Below are positions 23,401 to 31,411 of a DNA stretch of 34,301 bases, in pieces. The stretch comes from a bacterium (GTDB lineage Bacteria > Patescibacteriota > Minisyncoccia > Phycocordibacterales > UBA1550): NCBI GenBank assembly GCA_030649835.1, contig JAUSES010000071.1:1-34301 (forward strand), written 5' to 3'. The stretch's first letter is position 1, and every line of letters begins with the position of its first letter. The notes beneath the pieces were generated by a model. It saw only the letters and a list, made by a program, of their open reading frames with translations, did no database searches and had not been told where the DNA came from. The translations under genes were made by a program, and so were the position numbers.

Positions 23401-23649
23401 ATGGAACCAGAAAATCAACGAGACGAAATGATTGACCAGCTTGAAGCGCTCAATGCGAAGCTTGCAAAACAGTTGGAGATAAAGCGCATATTTTTAACGG
23501 GAATTATTTACGGCGTGGGCTTCTTTCTGGGTTCAGCAATAATAGCTACAATTGCTCTTGGTGTCTTTGGTCCAACCGTGGCAAAAATCCCGTGGGTACA
23601 AGAAAATTTTGAGAGGGGAGCAGACATTCTACGTCCAGCCAAAAATTAA
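23401..23649 (+). CDS. DUF5665-like small membrane protein, paralogue 1
   Basis: This 82-aa protein has an N-terminal amphipathic helix (RDEMIDQLEALNAKLAKQLE) and a Gly-rich membrane hairpin (GIIYGVGFFLGSAIIATIAL) ending in GPTVAKIPWVQENFERGA. I believe it matches DUF5665. A second copy of the same length (82 aa), clearly homologous over its whole length, lies at 24857. It is one base after hicA, so it is co-transcribed with the toxin-antitoxin pair. Confidence 0.78.
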   Translation: MEPENQRDEMIDQLEALNAKLAKQLEIKRIFLTGIIYGVGFFLGSAIIATIALGVFGPTVAKIPWVQENFERGADILRPAKN

Positions 23650-23660
23650 AACAAAAGCCA

Positions 23661-23700
23661 AAAAACACCCGGCCACTCTAGAATGGCCGGGTGTTTTTTT
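23661..23700. terminator. Bidirectional terminator between convergent genes
   Basis: AACACCCGGCCA/TGGCCGGGTGTT forms a 12-bp GC-rich stem with an 8-nt loop, A-run before and T-run after. It separates the hic operon from the convergent kinase gene. Confidence 0.93.
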
Positions 23701-23729
23701 GTTTTTTAGTGGCTATTCACTACTGGCTA

Positions 23730-24740
23730 CTAACTAATCTTAACTGCCTTGTAGTTCTCTGGAGCTTCGGCAAGAAGTTTTTCAAGAGCTTCACGGGTGA
23801 GGAGTCCTTCTTGTGCGCCAATTTTTTGTACTACAGACATGGAGTTGATAGGCGCCCAAGTGATTGCCTCAGAAGGAGTTTTGCCTAGTGCAAGTGCTGA
23901 AACGAAAGCAGATGCAAATGAGTCACCAGCACCAGTGCGTTCGTATGGAGGCACAGGGTCTGGATAGATGGGCATAAACCACGCGTCTACGCCATCAAAA
24001 ACGTACGCACCCTTTGGTCCGTCGGTTACGACGACGGTCTTTGGTCCGAGTGCAGAAATCATTTTTACAAGATTTTTTGGTTCTGGCTCTTCTGTTTTTA
24101 AAATGAGACGTGCCTCCTCAACATTACAAAAGAAAACTTCGGTATGCGCATAGAGGTCTTTGAGCGCCTCGACACCAAGTTTAATCTGAAATCCACCTGG
24201 CTGAAAGGAGAGTTTTGTTTCTGGGTGTTTTGCGAGGTATGAGGCGATCTCATGATGGAACTCAAGCGATTTTTCGTTCAGAGAAGAAAGATAAAGCCAC
24301 TTTGGGCCTACATCGCCCAAGGGGAGTGTGTAAGGGAAGTCCTCGTGCTTGATGAGAATTGTGCGCTCACTGTCGTACCAAAGCACATAGTGATAGTTGG
24401 TTTTAATGTCGTTGAATTGCTTTATATATTCTGTACTCACCCCGTCTTTTTGAAGGGAAGCAAGACATTTTGCTCCGTCATCATCGTTACCGAGGTTGGT
24501 AATGAGCGCACTCTTGAGCCCGAGGCGTGACGCAGATACGCAGGCGTTTGCACTGTTACCCACGGCGTGGACAACTCTTACAAAGTCATAGGGAACTTTT
24601 GCGCCGAATGGCATGCAAATCTCGCATGAACTGTTGTCTATTTTACATACTGCGTGTGCCTGATCTTGCTTGAGACGAATAAATGCGTCAACGACAGTGT
24701 CACCAATTCCTACGAAGTCCAATTGCTCTGTTTTTTCCAT
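23730..24740 (-). CDS. PfkB-family carbohydrate kinase
   Basis: The 336-aa ribokinase-like protein has DFVGIGDTVVDAFIRL at the start, the GNSANACVSASRLGL substrate region, and the PfkB signature 2 ERTGAGDSFASAFVSAL with the catalytic Asp in GAGD. VVTDGPKGAYVF is the expected preceding strand. The substrate is not determinable: ribokinase, adenosine kinase, or a stand-in for 6-phosphofructokinase are all possible. It faces the DUF5665/fba pair head to head within a sugar-phosphate region, which suits a sugar or sugar-phosphate substrate (inference). Confidence 0.9.
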   Translation of the reverse strand: MEKTEQLDFVGIGDTVVDAFIRLKQDQAHAVCKIDNSSCEICMPFGAKVPYDFVRVVHAVGNSANACVSASRLGLKSALITNLGNDDDGAKCLASLQKDGVSTEYIKQFNDIKTNYHYVLWYDSERTILIKHEDFPYTLPLGDVGPKWLYLSSLNEKSLEFHHEIASYLAKHPETKLSFQPGGFQIKLGVEALKDLYAHTEVFFCNVEEARLILKTEEPEPKNLVKMISALGPKTVVVTDGPKGAYVFDGVDAWFMPIYPDPVPPYERTGAGDSFASAFVSALALGKTPSEAITWAPINSMSVVQKIGAQEGLLTREALEKLLAEAPENYKAVKIS

Positions 24741-24856
24741 TCTGGTTCTTAAATTACTGAATAAGTACTAGTATTCTAGCATATGCGAAAGAGATTGTGG
24801 TAGAATGAACGAATAGTTGGAATATTAAGGGCCAATTGTGGCAATTAACAGACGAT

Positions 24857-25105
24857 ATGGAGGTAGAACAACAACGAGACAAAATTATCGAACAGCTTGA
24901 GGCTCTTAATAAAAAAATAGCCCGACAACTTTCGATTAAGCATATTTTTACAATGGGAGTCATTTATGGTGTCGGCTTCTTTGTGGGTTCAGCAATATTG
25001 GCGACTATCGTACTCGGTATTTTGGGGCCGATCTTCGGGAATGTTTCTTGGGTTAAAGACAGCTATGATACGGGAGTTACTATATTAAAGGGTGAACCAA
25101 AATAA
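24857..25105 (+). CDS. DUF5665-like small membrane protein, paralogue 2
   Basis: The 82-aa protein is homologous to the one at 23401: EVEQQRDKIIEQLEALNKKI, then GVIYGVGFFVGSAILATIVL and GPIFGNVSWVKDSYDTG. The ATG at 24857 gives the same length as paralogue 1; the TTG at 24836 in the track is unlikely. A TGGTAGAAT box at 24798-24806 would start a leader of about 45 nt. It precedes the aldolase gene by 5 bp. Confidence 0.78.
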   Translation: MEVEQQRDKIIEQLEALNKKIARQLSIKHIFTMGVIYGVGFFVGSAILATIVLGILGPIFGNVSWVKDSYDTGVTILKGEPK

Positions 25106-25110
25106 ATTTT

Positions 25111-25986
25111 ATGAAAAATATTCCAACATTACGAGAAGTTATTGCCGACGCAGAAAAGAATCATATCGCAGTCGGACATTTCAATATTTCAAACCTCGAG
25201 GGTTTGTGGGCGATTTTTCGTGCGGCAAAGTCGCTTGACCTTCCGGTTATCATTGGGCTCTCTGAAGGTGAGCGGGATTTTGTGGGCGTGAAGCAAGCAG
25301 TCGCATTGGTAAAAAGTATTCGCGAAGAATATGAGCATCCTATTTATATCAACGCCGACCACACATACTCGGTGGAGCGTGTGAAGGAAGCTATTGATGC
25401 AGGTTTTGATGCGGTGATATTTGACGGGGCTAAACTTTCTTTTGAAGAAAATATAGCAAAGACAAAGGAGTGTGTGGATTATGCGCGCGCATGCGGAAGA
25501 GATGTACTCGTGGAGGCAGAGGTAGGCTATATTGGCACCTCGTCAAAAGTTTTGGATGCAATTCCAGAGGGCGTAAAGTTTGATGATTCAACACTCACAT
25601 CGCCAGAGCAGGCAGAACGATTTGTGCGTGAGACTGGAGTGGATCTTTTCGCCCCCGCAGTAGGAAACATGCACGGGATGCTTCGGAATGCACCCGAGCC
25701 ACGTCTCGATATTGCTCGCATTAGCAAAGTGCGCGCTGCAGCAGGAGTGCCCCTAGTTCTCCACGGGGGGTCAGGCACATCAGATGAGGATTTCCGCGAG
25801 GCGATCAAGGCGGGGATAAGCTTGGTGCATATCAACACAGAAATCCGTGTAGCATTTGTGAAAACTCTTAGTGAGTACCTCACCGCACACCCCGACGAAG
25901 TAGCACCCTACAAAGTGATGAAAGAACCCACGGAAACAATGCAAAAAGTGATTGAGGCGAGGTTGAGGTTGTTTTCAGGGCTTTAA
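25111..25986 (+). CDS. fba: Fructose-bisphosphate aldolase, class II
   Basis: The 291-aa zinc-dependent aldolase cleaves fructose-1,6-bisphosphate into dihydroxyacetone phosphate and glyceraldehyde-3-P. Asp83-His84 in NADHTYS (catalytic Asp and zinc ligand), Glu135 in VEAEVGYIG, His188 in GNMHG, His218 in LVLHGGSGT and the phosphate-binding INTEI are all present. Related tagatose-bisphosphate or DhnA-type enzymes cannot be excluded. With gap, rpe, rpiB and transketolase nearby it fits the CPR route linking pentose phosphates to lower glycolysis. Confidence 0.93.
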   Translation: MKNIPTLREVIADAEKNHIAVGHFNISNLEGLWAIFRAAKSLDLPVIIGLSEGERDFVGVKQAVALVKSIREEYEHPIYINADHTYSVERVKEAIDAGFDAVIFDGAKLSFEENIAKTKECVDYARACGRDVLVEAEVGYIGTSSKVLDAIPEGVKFDDSTLTSPEQAERFVRETGVDLFAPAVGNMHGMLRNAPEPRLDIARISKVRAAAGVPLVLHGGSGTSDEDFREAIKAGISLVHINTEIRVAFVKTLSEYLTAHPDEVAPYKVMKEPTETMQKVIEARLRLFSGL

Positions 25987-26049
25987 GAATTGATTTCTTG
26001 TGAATCTTTGTTACCCTTGTCCCGTCTGTCTCAAATGTTCCCTTTTTAC

Positions 26050-26077
26050 TTGCATTTATTCAAAAAATCCGTATACT
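26050..26077 (+). promoter_or_regulatory. Promoter of the bL25 gene: TTGCAT-16-TATACT
   Basis: The -10 box ends 8 nt before the ATG at 26086, so the mRNA is expected to be leaderless or nearly so. Confidence 0.6.
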
Positions 26078-26085
26078 ACTGCAAT

Positions 26086-26742
26086 ATGAATATCACACTA
26101 AAAGGAGAAATGAGGGACCCAAAAAGAAAGCTTGCAGCTATTCGCGCTGAGGGTTTTGTGCCGGCTGTTTATTATGGACACAAAGAAGCATCAACTGCGT
26201 GCGTATTTCCGCTCAATACATTTAAGAAAGTTTGGAAACAAGCAGGGGAGTCAACGGTGGTTACTCTTGAAATGCCAAAAGGTAAAGTTTCTGCGCTTAT
26301 TCACGAGGTGCAAGTAGACCCTATCAAAGGACAGCCTATTCACGTAGACTTTTATGCATTGGAAAAAGGACAGGAAGTTTCCGTACATATTCCAGTTGAG
26401 TTTACCGGGGTTTCCATTGCTGTAAAGGACCTTGGTGGTTCTCTCGTGAAGGTTCTTCACGAAGTAGAAGTAAAAGGTCAGCCAGAAAATCTCCCTCACA
26501 ATTTTACTATTGATATTGGAGCTCTCGAAACACTCGATAGCCAAATCTTGGCTTCAAGCATCGTGCTTCCAAAGGGTATTACTCTCGTAACACTTGGTAC
26601 TGACGTTGTCGCAGCGATCGCTGTTGCAAAAGATGAGCCTATTGAAGCTCCAGTGATGGATCTCTCCGCTATTGAAGTAGAAAAGAAGGGTAAGAAGGAA
26701 GAGGAGGGAGCAGAAGCGCCAGCGTCAGCTGAAGGAAAGTAA
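26086..26742 (+). CDS. rplY: Ribosomal protein bL25, long (CTC) form
   Basis: The 218-aa protein has the N-terminal 5S rRNA-binding domain (MRDPKRKLAAIRAEGFVPAV, YYGHKEASTACVFPL) and the C-terminal TL5/CTC beta domain (QPIHVDFYALEKGQEVSVHI, LVKVLHEVEVKGQPENLPHN). The end is a charged, low-complexity tail EKKGKKEEEGAEAPASAEGK. It binds 5S rRNA in the large subunit. I chose 26086 because the family begins with 'ItLkge.R' and a promoter lies just upstream; the track start at 25990 is too early. Confidence 0.95.
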   Translation: MNITLKGEMRDPKRKLAAIRAEGFVPAVYYGHKEASTACVFPLNTFKKVWKQAGESTVVTLEMPKGKVSALIHEVQVDPIKGQPIHVDFYALEKGQEVSVHIPVEFTGVSIAVKDLGGSLVKVLHEVEVKGQPENLPHNFTIDIGALETLDSQILASSIVLPKGITLVTLGTDVVAAIAVAKDEPIEAPVMDLSAIEVEKKGKKEEEGAEAPASAEGK

Positions 26743-26757
26743 TTTTTTAAACAAAAG

Positions 26758-26796
26758 AAAAACTGCGCCGATGACTACGTCATCGGCGCAGTTTTT
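26758..26796. terminator. Terminator after bL25
   Basis: An 18-bp perfect stem AAAAACTGCGCCGATGAC/GTCATCGGCGCAGTTTTT with a TAC loop. Its T-run abuts the TGTTATAAT promoter of the next gene. Confidence 0.93.
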
Positions 26797-26804
26797 GTTA
26801 TAAT
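26796..26804 (+). promoter_or_regulatory. Extended -10 TGTTATAAT
   Basis: It ends 6 nt before the ATG at 26811; a leaderless transcript is expected. Confidence 0.55.
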
Positions 26805-26810
26805 AGTCCC

Positions 26811-28253
26811 ATGTCTAAAACTGTTTTTGGAATGATAATTTTTACCCTCATTATCCTACCCATTTTTTTGGGAGGGTTTTCCACTATGGTGAGCGCGCAA
26901 GAAGTTGCCGACGACGTACTTGCGCGCAGGGCAAAGCTAGAGGCAGACCTTGCAATTATTGATAGAGAAATAAATGCGCAAAAAACGGTGCTTGAAGCAA
27001 AGCAAAAAGAAGGAGTTTCCCTTGAACGCGACGTGGCTATCCTTACCGCGCAAATACAAAAAGCAAAGCTGTCTATCAAGGCGCGCGACCTCTCTATTGC
27101 GGGGCTTGTGGATGATATCGGCGCAAAGAACCGTACGATTGTAAAATATTCTGCAAAAATAAATAGGGAGCGCGAGACCCTCGCTTCACTCATGCGCCGT
27201 ACCAATGAGTTGGATACGTATTCCATTGTTGAGGTGGCACTCTCCGACAAAAACTTTTCTGAATTTTTTGTTGATTTAGATAATTTTCAATATGTTGAAG
27301 AAGCAATAGGGGAGTCTCTTGAAGCAGTGGGTGTAGCAAAAAAGGCTACGGAAGAGGAAAAGAAAGTTCTAGAGGGTAAAAAATCTGAGGAAACAGATTT
27401 ACGTAAAATTCAAGAGCTTGAAAAAAAGCGCATAGAAGCAAACGAAGCAGAAAAGAGACGCATTCTAAAAGAAACAAAAGGACAAGAAGTTGCATACCAA
27501 AAAATTCTAAAGGAAAAACAACAAAGCGCTGCGCAAATTCGCGCGGAACTGTTCTCCCTGAGTGGCTCCACTGCTATTTCGTTTGAAAAAGCGCTTGCAT
27601 TTGCAAGAGCAGCCGCAGAAAAAACTGGGGTAAGACCCGCGATTATCCTTGGTATTATCGCCGAGGAGTCAAACCTTGGACAAAATGTAGGCAAGGGAAC
27701 ATGGACGGTGGACATGCATCAAACACGTGATGTTCCCGTTTTTAAATACCTCACCTCACTTCTCGGACTCAACCCTGACAAAATGCCTGTTTCAAAACGC
27801 GTGTGGTATGGATATGGTGGCGCCATGGGCCCCGCACAGTTCATCCCCTCTACGTGGGCATGTTTTAGTGGGTATGTTAACACTACGACTGGAAAATGTA
27901 GCAAAAACCCCGACGGCTCATGGGTGGGTCCGTGGGAATACCAGCAGAGTAAGGACCGCGTAGGAAAGCTCACCGGCAATTTTCCACCAAATCCATGGGA
28001 CCCAAAGGATGCATTTATGGCAGCAGGATTGTACCTCTCTGATTCAGGTGCAGATGCAAAAACCTCTCGGTCGGAATTTGTTGCTGCTATGTGCTACCTT
28101 GCAGGCTGTGGAAACGTCAACAAAAAAAGCCTACAATTTTATGGCGATGACGTGATGTGTCTCGCCCAAAAGTATCAGAAAAATATCGACATACTGGAGG
28201 GGACAAATATTGCGGCCCAAAGAGCAGGGGATATTTATCACGCAGGGTGCTAA
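26811..28253 (+). CDS. Secreted coiled-coil protein with lytic transglycosylase-like domain
   Basis: The 480-aa protein has a signal peptide at about residues 1-29 (FGMIIFTLIILPIFLGGFST). A long coiled coil at about 32-255, like the regulators PcsB/EnvC, includes a Lys/Glu-rich stretch at about 185-240. From about 260 a lysozyme-like domain contains ILGIIAEESNLGQNVGKG (likely catalytic Glu) and YGYGGAMGPAQFIPSTWACF, typical of MltB/SLT_2 enzymes. It should cleave peptidoglycan glycan strands at the cell surface, with the coiled coil giving control during growth or division. Cys pairs near the end suggest disulfides. Confidence 0.88.
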   Translation: MSKTVFGMIIFTLIILPIFLGGFSTMVSAQEVADDVLARRAKLEADLAIIDREINAQKTVLEAKQKEGVSLERDVAILTAQIQKAKLSIKARDLSIAGLVDDIGAKNRTIVKYSAKINRERETLASLMRRTNELDTYSIVEVALSDKNFSEFFVDLDNFQYVEEAIGESLEAVGVAKKATEEEKKVLEGKKSEETDLRKIQELEKKRIEANEAEKRRILKETKGQEVAYQKILKEKQQSAAQIRAELFSLSGSTAISFEKALAFARAAAEKTGVRPAIILGIIAEESNLGQNVGKGTWTVDMHQTRDVPVFKYLTSLLGLNPDKMPVSKRVWYGYGGAMGPAQFIPSTWACFSGYVNTTTGKCSKNPDGSWVGPWEYQQSKDRVGKLTGNFPPNPWDPKDAFMAAGLYLSDSGADAKTSRSEFVAAMCYLAGCGNVNKKSLQFYGDDVMCLAQKYQKNIDILEGTNIAAQRAGDIYHAGC

Positions 28254-28272
28254 TGACTTCAAGACCCTTTCT

Positions 28273-28746
28273 CTACTCCAAATTCTCCACGAGAGCCTTG
28301 AGTGATGATACTTCAATTGGCTTTAACATTTCGTAAAGTTGTTTCGCAGTTGGTTTTACTTTTTTGCTGAGTGCAACGAGAAGCGCATCCATCTTTTCTT
28401 TAGTGTCAGGCGAGGTGAGTGCGGTACCAGAAACTAATGTTTCCGAGAGCCACTCGGTGCTGTTTTTAATACACGGTGCTTCCTTGTTTGTTGCCTCGAG
28501 TGTTGGGCAGAGGGCAAGGGAAAGAAATGTTGCGTTTGCGCGGGCGTGCGACACCTTGTCTTCAAACATCACACGCGCTACTTTTTCTGCATCAAGAGAG
28601 GATTTTACTATAGCGATTTCGTTTTTTGTAGCACTAAGTTCCTTTGAAAGAGAAGCAGTTGTGCTCGCACTTTTTGAAAAAAATGCCCACACCCCGAGTG
28701 CAGAAATTAGATATAGAAGAACAAGAAAAATTATAATTCTCTTCAT
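28273..28746 (-). CDS. Membrane-anchored hypothetical protein with coiled coil
   Basis: The 157-aa protein has an N-terminal membrane segment (IIIFLVLLYLISALGVWAFF) and then a predicted coiled coil (SLSKELSATKNEIAIVKSSL). A helical domain follows with Cys at about residues 80 and 92 (LALCPTLEATNKEAPCIKN). No family recognised. It is convergent with the lytic transglycosylase gene (19 bp apart), without an obvious terminator between them. Confidence 0.65.
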   Translation of the reverse strand: MKRIIIFLVLLYLISALGVWAFFSKSASTTASLSKELSATKNEIAIVKSSLDAEKVARVMFEDKVSHARANATFLSLALCPTLEATNKEAPCIKNSTEWLSETLVSGTALTSPDTKEKMDALLVALSKKVKPTAKQLYEMLKPIEVSSLKALVENLE

Positions 28747-28944
28747 TTACGAATTATAGCAAATACAATTTGACTTTCAAATTGATTACTGGTATATTGG
28801 TTGGTATATAAGCCCCGCATGTGCGGATTTTTTAATAAGATAACGAGCGTAGCGACATTAGATTATATTCAAGCGAGTGAGTGAAATACAAACTAATATG
28901 TTTGAATTTCCGAACGAGCGCAGAATATATAGTAATCTATATTA
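28747..28944. other. Upstream part of the typA leader region
   Basis: No gene is present. CCGCATGTGCGG followed by ATTTTTTAAT (28815-28837) looks like a small terminator or attenuator. AACGAGCGTAGCGAC, AAGCGAGTGAGTGAA and AACGAGCGCAG are similar short repeats. A clear promoter could not be fixed. Confidence 0.4.
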
Positions 28945-29122
28945 ACCCAGTTAAATGATTTTTTGTTTGAAAAACAAAAAATCATCACACGGGAGCCGCA
29001 GTTTGTGTTAGTAGCTGGTGATTATTAGTTTAGCAGTGCGATTTTTCAAAAGAGTGTCATCCCCGTGTGATATTTAACCGGGTGATGATTTTCTAAAACT
29101 CACTTCGTTCGTTAAGAAAATC
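28945..29122 (+). promoter_or_regulatory. Structured mRNA leader of typA: three-way junction plus start-adjacent hairpin
   Basis: P1 ACCCAGTTAAAT (28945-28956) pairs with ATTTAACCGGGT (29072-29083) and shares the sequence and the A-C mismatch with the gap leader. Inside, P2 is a 12-bp hairpin GATTTTTTGTTT/AAACAAAAAATC (28957-28983). P3 pairs ATCACACGGG (28984-28993) with CCCGTGTGAT (29062-29071), enclosing about 68 nt. No base is left unpaired at the junction. After three bases P4 pairs GATTTTCT (29087-29094) with AGAAAATC (29115-29122), 4 nt before the ATG. Confidence 0.75.
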
Positions 29123-29126
29123 AATC

Positions 29127-30911
29127 ATGGAAATTAGAAATATTGCAATTATCGCGCACGTTGACCACGGCAAGACCACTCTTACTGATGCTTTGATGCG
29201 CCAGACCGGAATGACAAAAGAAGGTGTAACGATGGACTCCAACGCGCTTGAGCTTGAGCGTGGCATTACTATTTACGCAAAAAACACCTCCGTTTTTTAT
29301 AAGGGCACAAAAATAAATATTGTAGACACTCCAGGTCACGCAGACTTCGGCTCAGAGGTGGAGCGCGTGCTTCGCTCTATTGATACGGTGCTTCTTCTTG
29401 TTGACGCTCAGGAAGGTCCAATGCCACAGACACGTTTCGTGCTCAAGAAGTCGCTCGAGCTTGGGTTGAAACCAATTGTTGTTCTAAACAAGATCGACAA
29501 ACCAGCAGCACGTCCAAAAGAAGTTCATGATGAAGTGTTTGAGCTTTTCTTTGAGCTCGGCGCTACTGATGCACAGCTCGACTTTACCACCGTGTATGCT
29601 ATCGGTCGTCAGGGTATTGCAATGCGCAACCTCGGGGATGATTCAAAAGATTTAAACCCACTCCTTGATATCATTTTGGAAAAAGTGCCCGCTGTAAAGA
29701 CTGACATCCATGCACCACTTCGTATGCAACCGTTTAACTTGGGTTACGACAATTTCCTCGGACGCCTTGCTATCGGACGTATCTACGAAGGCACTATTCA
29801 CGCAGGGGAAAGCATTTTAATAAAAAATGTGGATGGCACATCGCGCGCGGGAAAAATAACTAAGCTCTGCACTTTTGAAGGTACCGAAAGAAAAGAAGTA
29901 GAAGAGGCAGTTGCGGGCGACATTGTGATGGTTGCCGGACTTCCCGATGTATATATTGGAGAAACACTTTGCAAAACTGCAGACCAAGAAGCGCTCCCCG
30001 CTATCAAAGTGGATGAACCAACAATTTCCTTGAACTTCTTCGTAAACGACTCACCATTTGCAGGACGTGAAGGTAAGTTTGTTACCATTCGCCAGATTCG
30101 TGATCGCCTAGAGCGTGAGCTTGAGGTCAATGTGGGGCTTCGTGTGGATTTTTCTGGTATTGATTCCTTCAAAGTGTACGGCCGTGGAGAAATGCATATT
30201 TCAATTTTACTTGAGCAAATGCGTCGTGAAGGTTTTGAGCTTCAGGTGTCTCAACCACAGGTTATTATCAAAGAGGAAAATGGTGTGAAGATGGAGCCAT
30301 ACGAGGAGCTCATCATTGATGTACCTACGGCACTTTCTGGTGGCGTGATTGAGAAACTCAACAAACGCAAAGCGATGATGACCAACATGAAAGATGAAAA
30401 TGGTATCACACGTCTTACTTTTGATATTCCTACGCGCGGGCTCTTGGGTTACCGTGGACAGTTTGTGGTGGACACAAAAGGCGATGGAATCCTTTCAAGC
30501 CGTTTCGTTGAGTTCCGCCCTCACGCAGGGGAGATAGTGAAGCGCGCAGCAGGCTCGATGGTCTCAATGGCATCCGGCAAAGCACTTGGATTCTCGCTCT
30601 ACAACCTTCAGGATCGTGGCACACTTTACATTGGGCCCGCTATTGAAGTGTACGAAGGACAGGTGATTGGTAATACTGCAAAGGGTGATGAGATGACCGT
30701 GAACCCGACAAAAGGTAAGCAACTTTCCAACATGCGTTCATCGGGTACTGATGAGGCTATCGTACTTACTCCACCGTTTGACCTTTCCATTGAGCGTGGA
30801 CTTGAGACTATGACTGAAGAAGAATATTTGGAAATCACACCGAAGTCAGTCCGCCTCCGCAAGCAGTTTTTGACTGATGCAGATAGAGTGAAAGCGTTTA
30901 GGAAGAACTAA
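29127..30911 (+). CDS. typA: Translational GTPase TypA/BipA
   Basis: The 594-aa protein has the G domain first: IIAHVDHGKTTLTDALMRQ (G1), RGITIYAKN (G2), DTPGHADFGSEVERV (G3) and NKIDKPAARP (G4). EF-G-like domains II, III and V follow, then the TypA-specific C-terminal domain with TRGLLGYRGQFVVDTKGDGI and VNPTKGKQLSNMRSSGTDEA. It binds ribosomes and helps 50S assembly and stress adaptation. The length matches the family. It has a long structured leader and no Shine-Dalgarno. Confidence 0.97.
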   Translation: MEIRNIAIIAHVDHGKTTLTDALMRQTGMTKEGVTMDSNALELERGITIYAKNTSVFYKGTKINIVDTPGHADFGSEVERVLRSIDTVLLLVDAQEGPMPQTRFVLKKSLELGLKPIVVLNKIDKPAARPKEVHDEVFELFFELGATDAQLDFTTVYAIGRQGIAMRNLGDDSKDLNPLLDIILEKVPAVKTDIHAPLRMQPFNLGYDNFLGRLAIGRIYEGTIHAGESILIKNVDGTSRAGKITKLCTFEGTERKEVEEAVAGDIVMVAGLPDVYIGETLCKTADQEALPAIKVDEPTISLNFFVNDSPFAGREGKFVTIRQIRDRLERELEVNVGLRVDFSGIDSFKVYGRGEMHISILLEQMRREGFELQVSQPQVIIKEENGVKMEPYEELIIDVPTALSGGVIEKLNKRKAMMTNMKDENGITRLTFDIPTRGLLGYRGQFVVDTKGDGILSSRFVEFRPHAGEIVKRAAGSMVSMASGKALGFSLYNLQDRGTLYIGPAIEVYEGQVIGNTAKGDEMTVNPTKGKQLSNMRSSGTDEAIVLTPPFDLSIERGLETMTEEEYLEITPKSVRLRKQFLTDADRVKAFRKN

Positions 30912-31411
30912 GAGGGGACAAGGGGAACATCTGGGACAGGAAGAACAAGGGGTGTACAAAGGGAACATTTTGGACGAGGGGGCAGGAACGCACAGTCGCT
31001 ACGCGACTGTGCGTTCCCTAATTTCTGTGCATCCCCGTTCCCTCTGTCCCAAGTGTGCATTTTTGTTCCTCTTGTGCATCACTCGGTTATCCACACCCCC
31101 ATTTTTCAAATATTGTACTTTTTCTTCCCTCGTGGTACCTTTAAATGGTAAGAAGTTTTCACTCAGTGCTTGCTTGGTTCTATGCCTCGGTGAGAGGGCG
31201 AGGAAAACGGTCATCTTACCAAGGGCCTCCTGCACAGTAATTTTCTACTGCAGTCATTGAATTTTGGCTACAACTTGTTAAAAATTTTTCGAAATATATC
31301 AAATATTCCTTAAAATTTTTAACGGCGTTTCACTCAAAATACAACGCCTTCGTTTCAAAAATTATTGCGCAGGAGGCCTTATTAGAATTAAGCAAATTAA
31401 GTAAAAGAATT
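30912..31411. other. 500-bp spacer: G-rich inverted repeat, repeat motif, DnaA box, RRM leader
   Basis: At 30914-31060 GGGGACAAGGGGAACATCTG-type blocks face CCCCGTTCCCTCTGTCCC. In the centre is a 14-bp perfect hairpin GGAACGCACAGTCG/CGACTGTGCGTTCC. A perfect DnaA box TTATCCACA is at 31087-31095. At 31262-31310 TTTTGGCTAC...TTCGAAATAT...ATATTCCTT matches the MITE interior, with its own GTTAAAAATTTT/AAAATTTTTAAC stem. GGCGTT...AACGCC (31323-31350) is a small hairpin in the likely leader of the RRM gene. The track ORFs here look like chance. Confidence 0.6.

Noticed and set aside
30952-31260. 102-aa ORF downstream of typA
   Set aside because: It runs through inverted repeats and a hairpin with unnatural composition; no support as protein.
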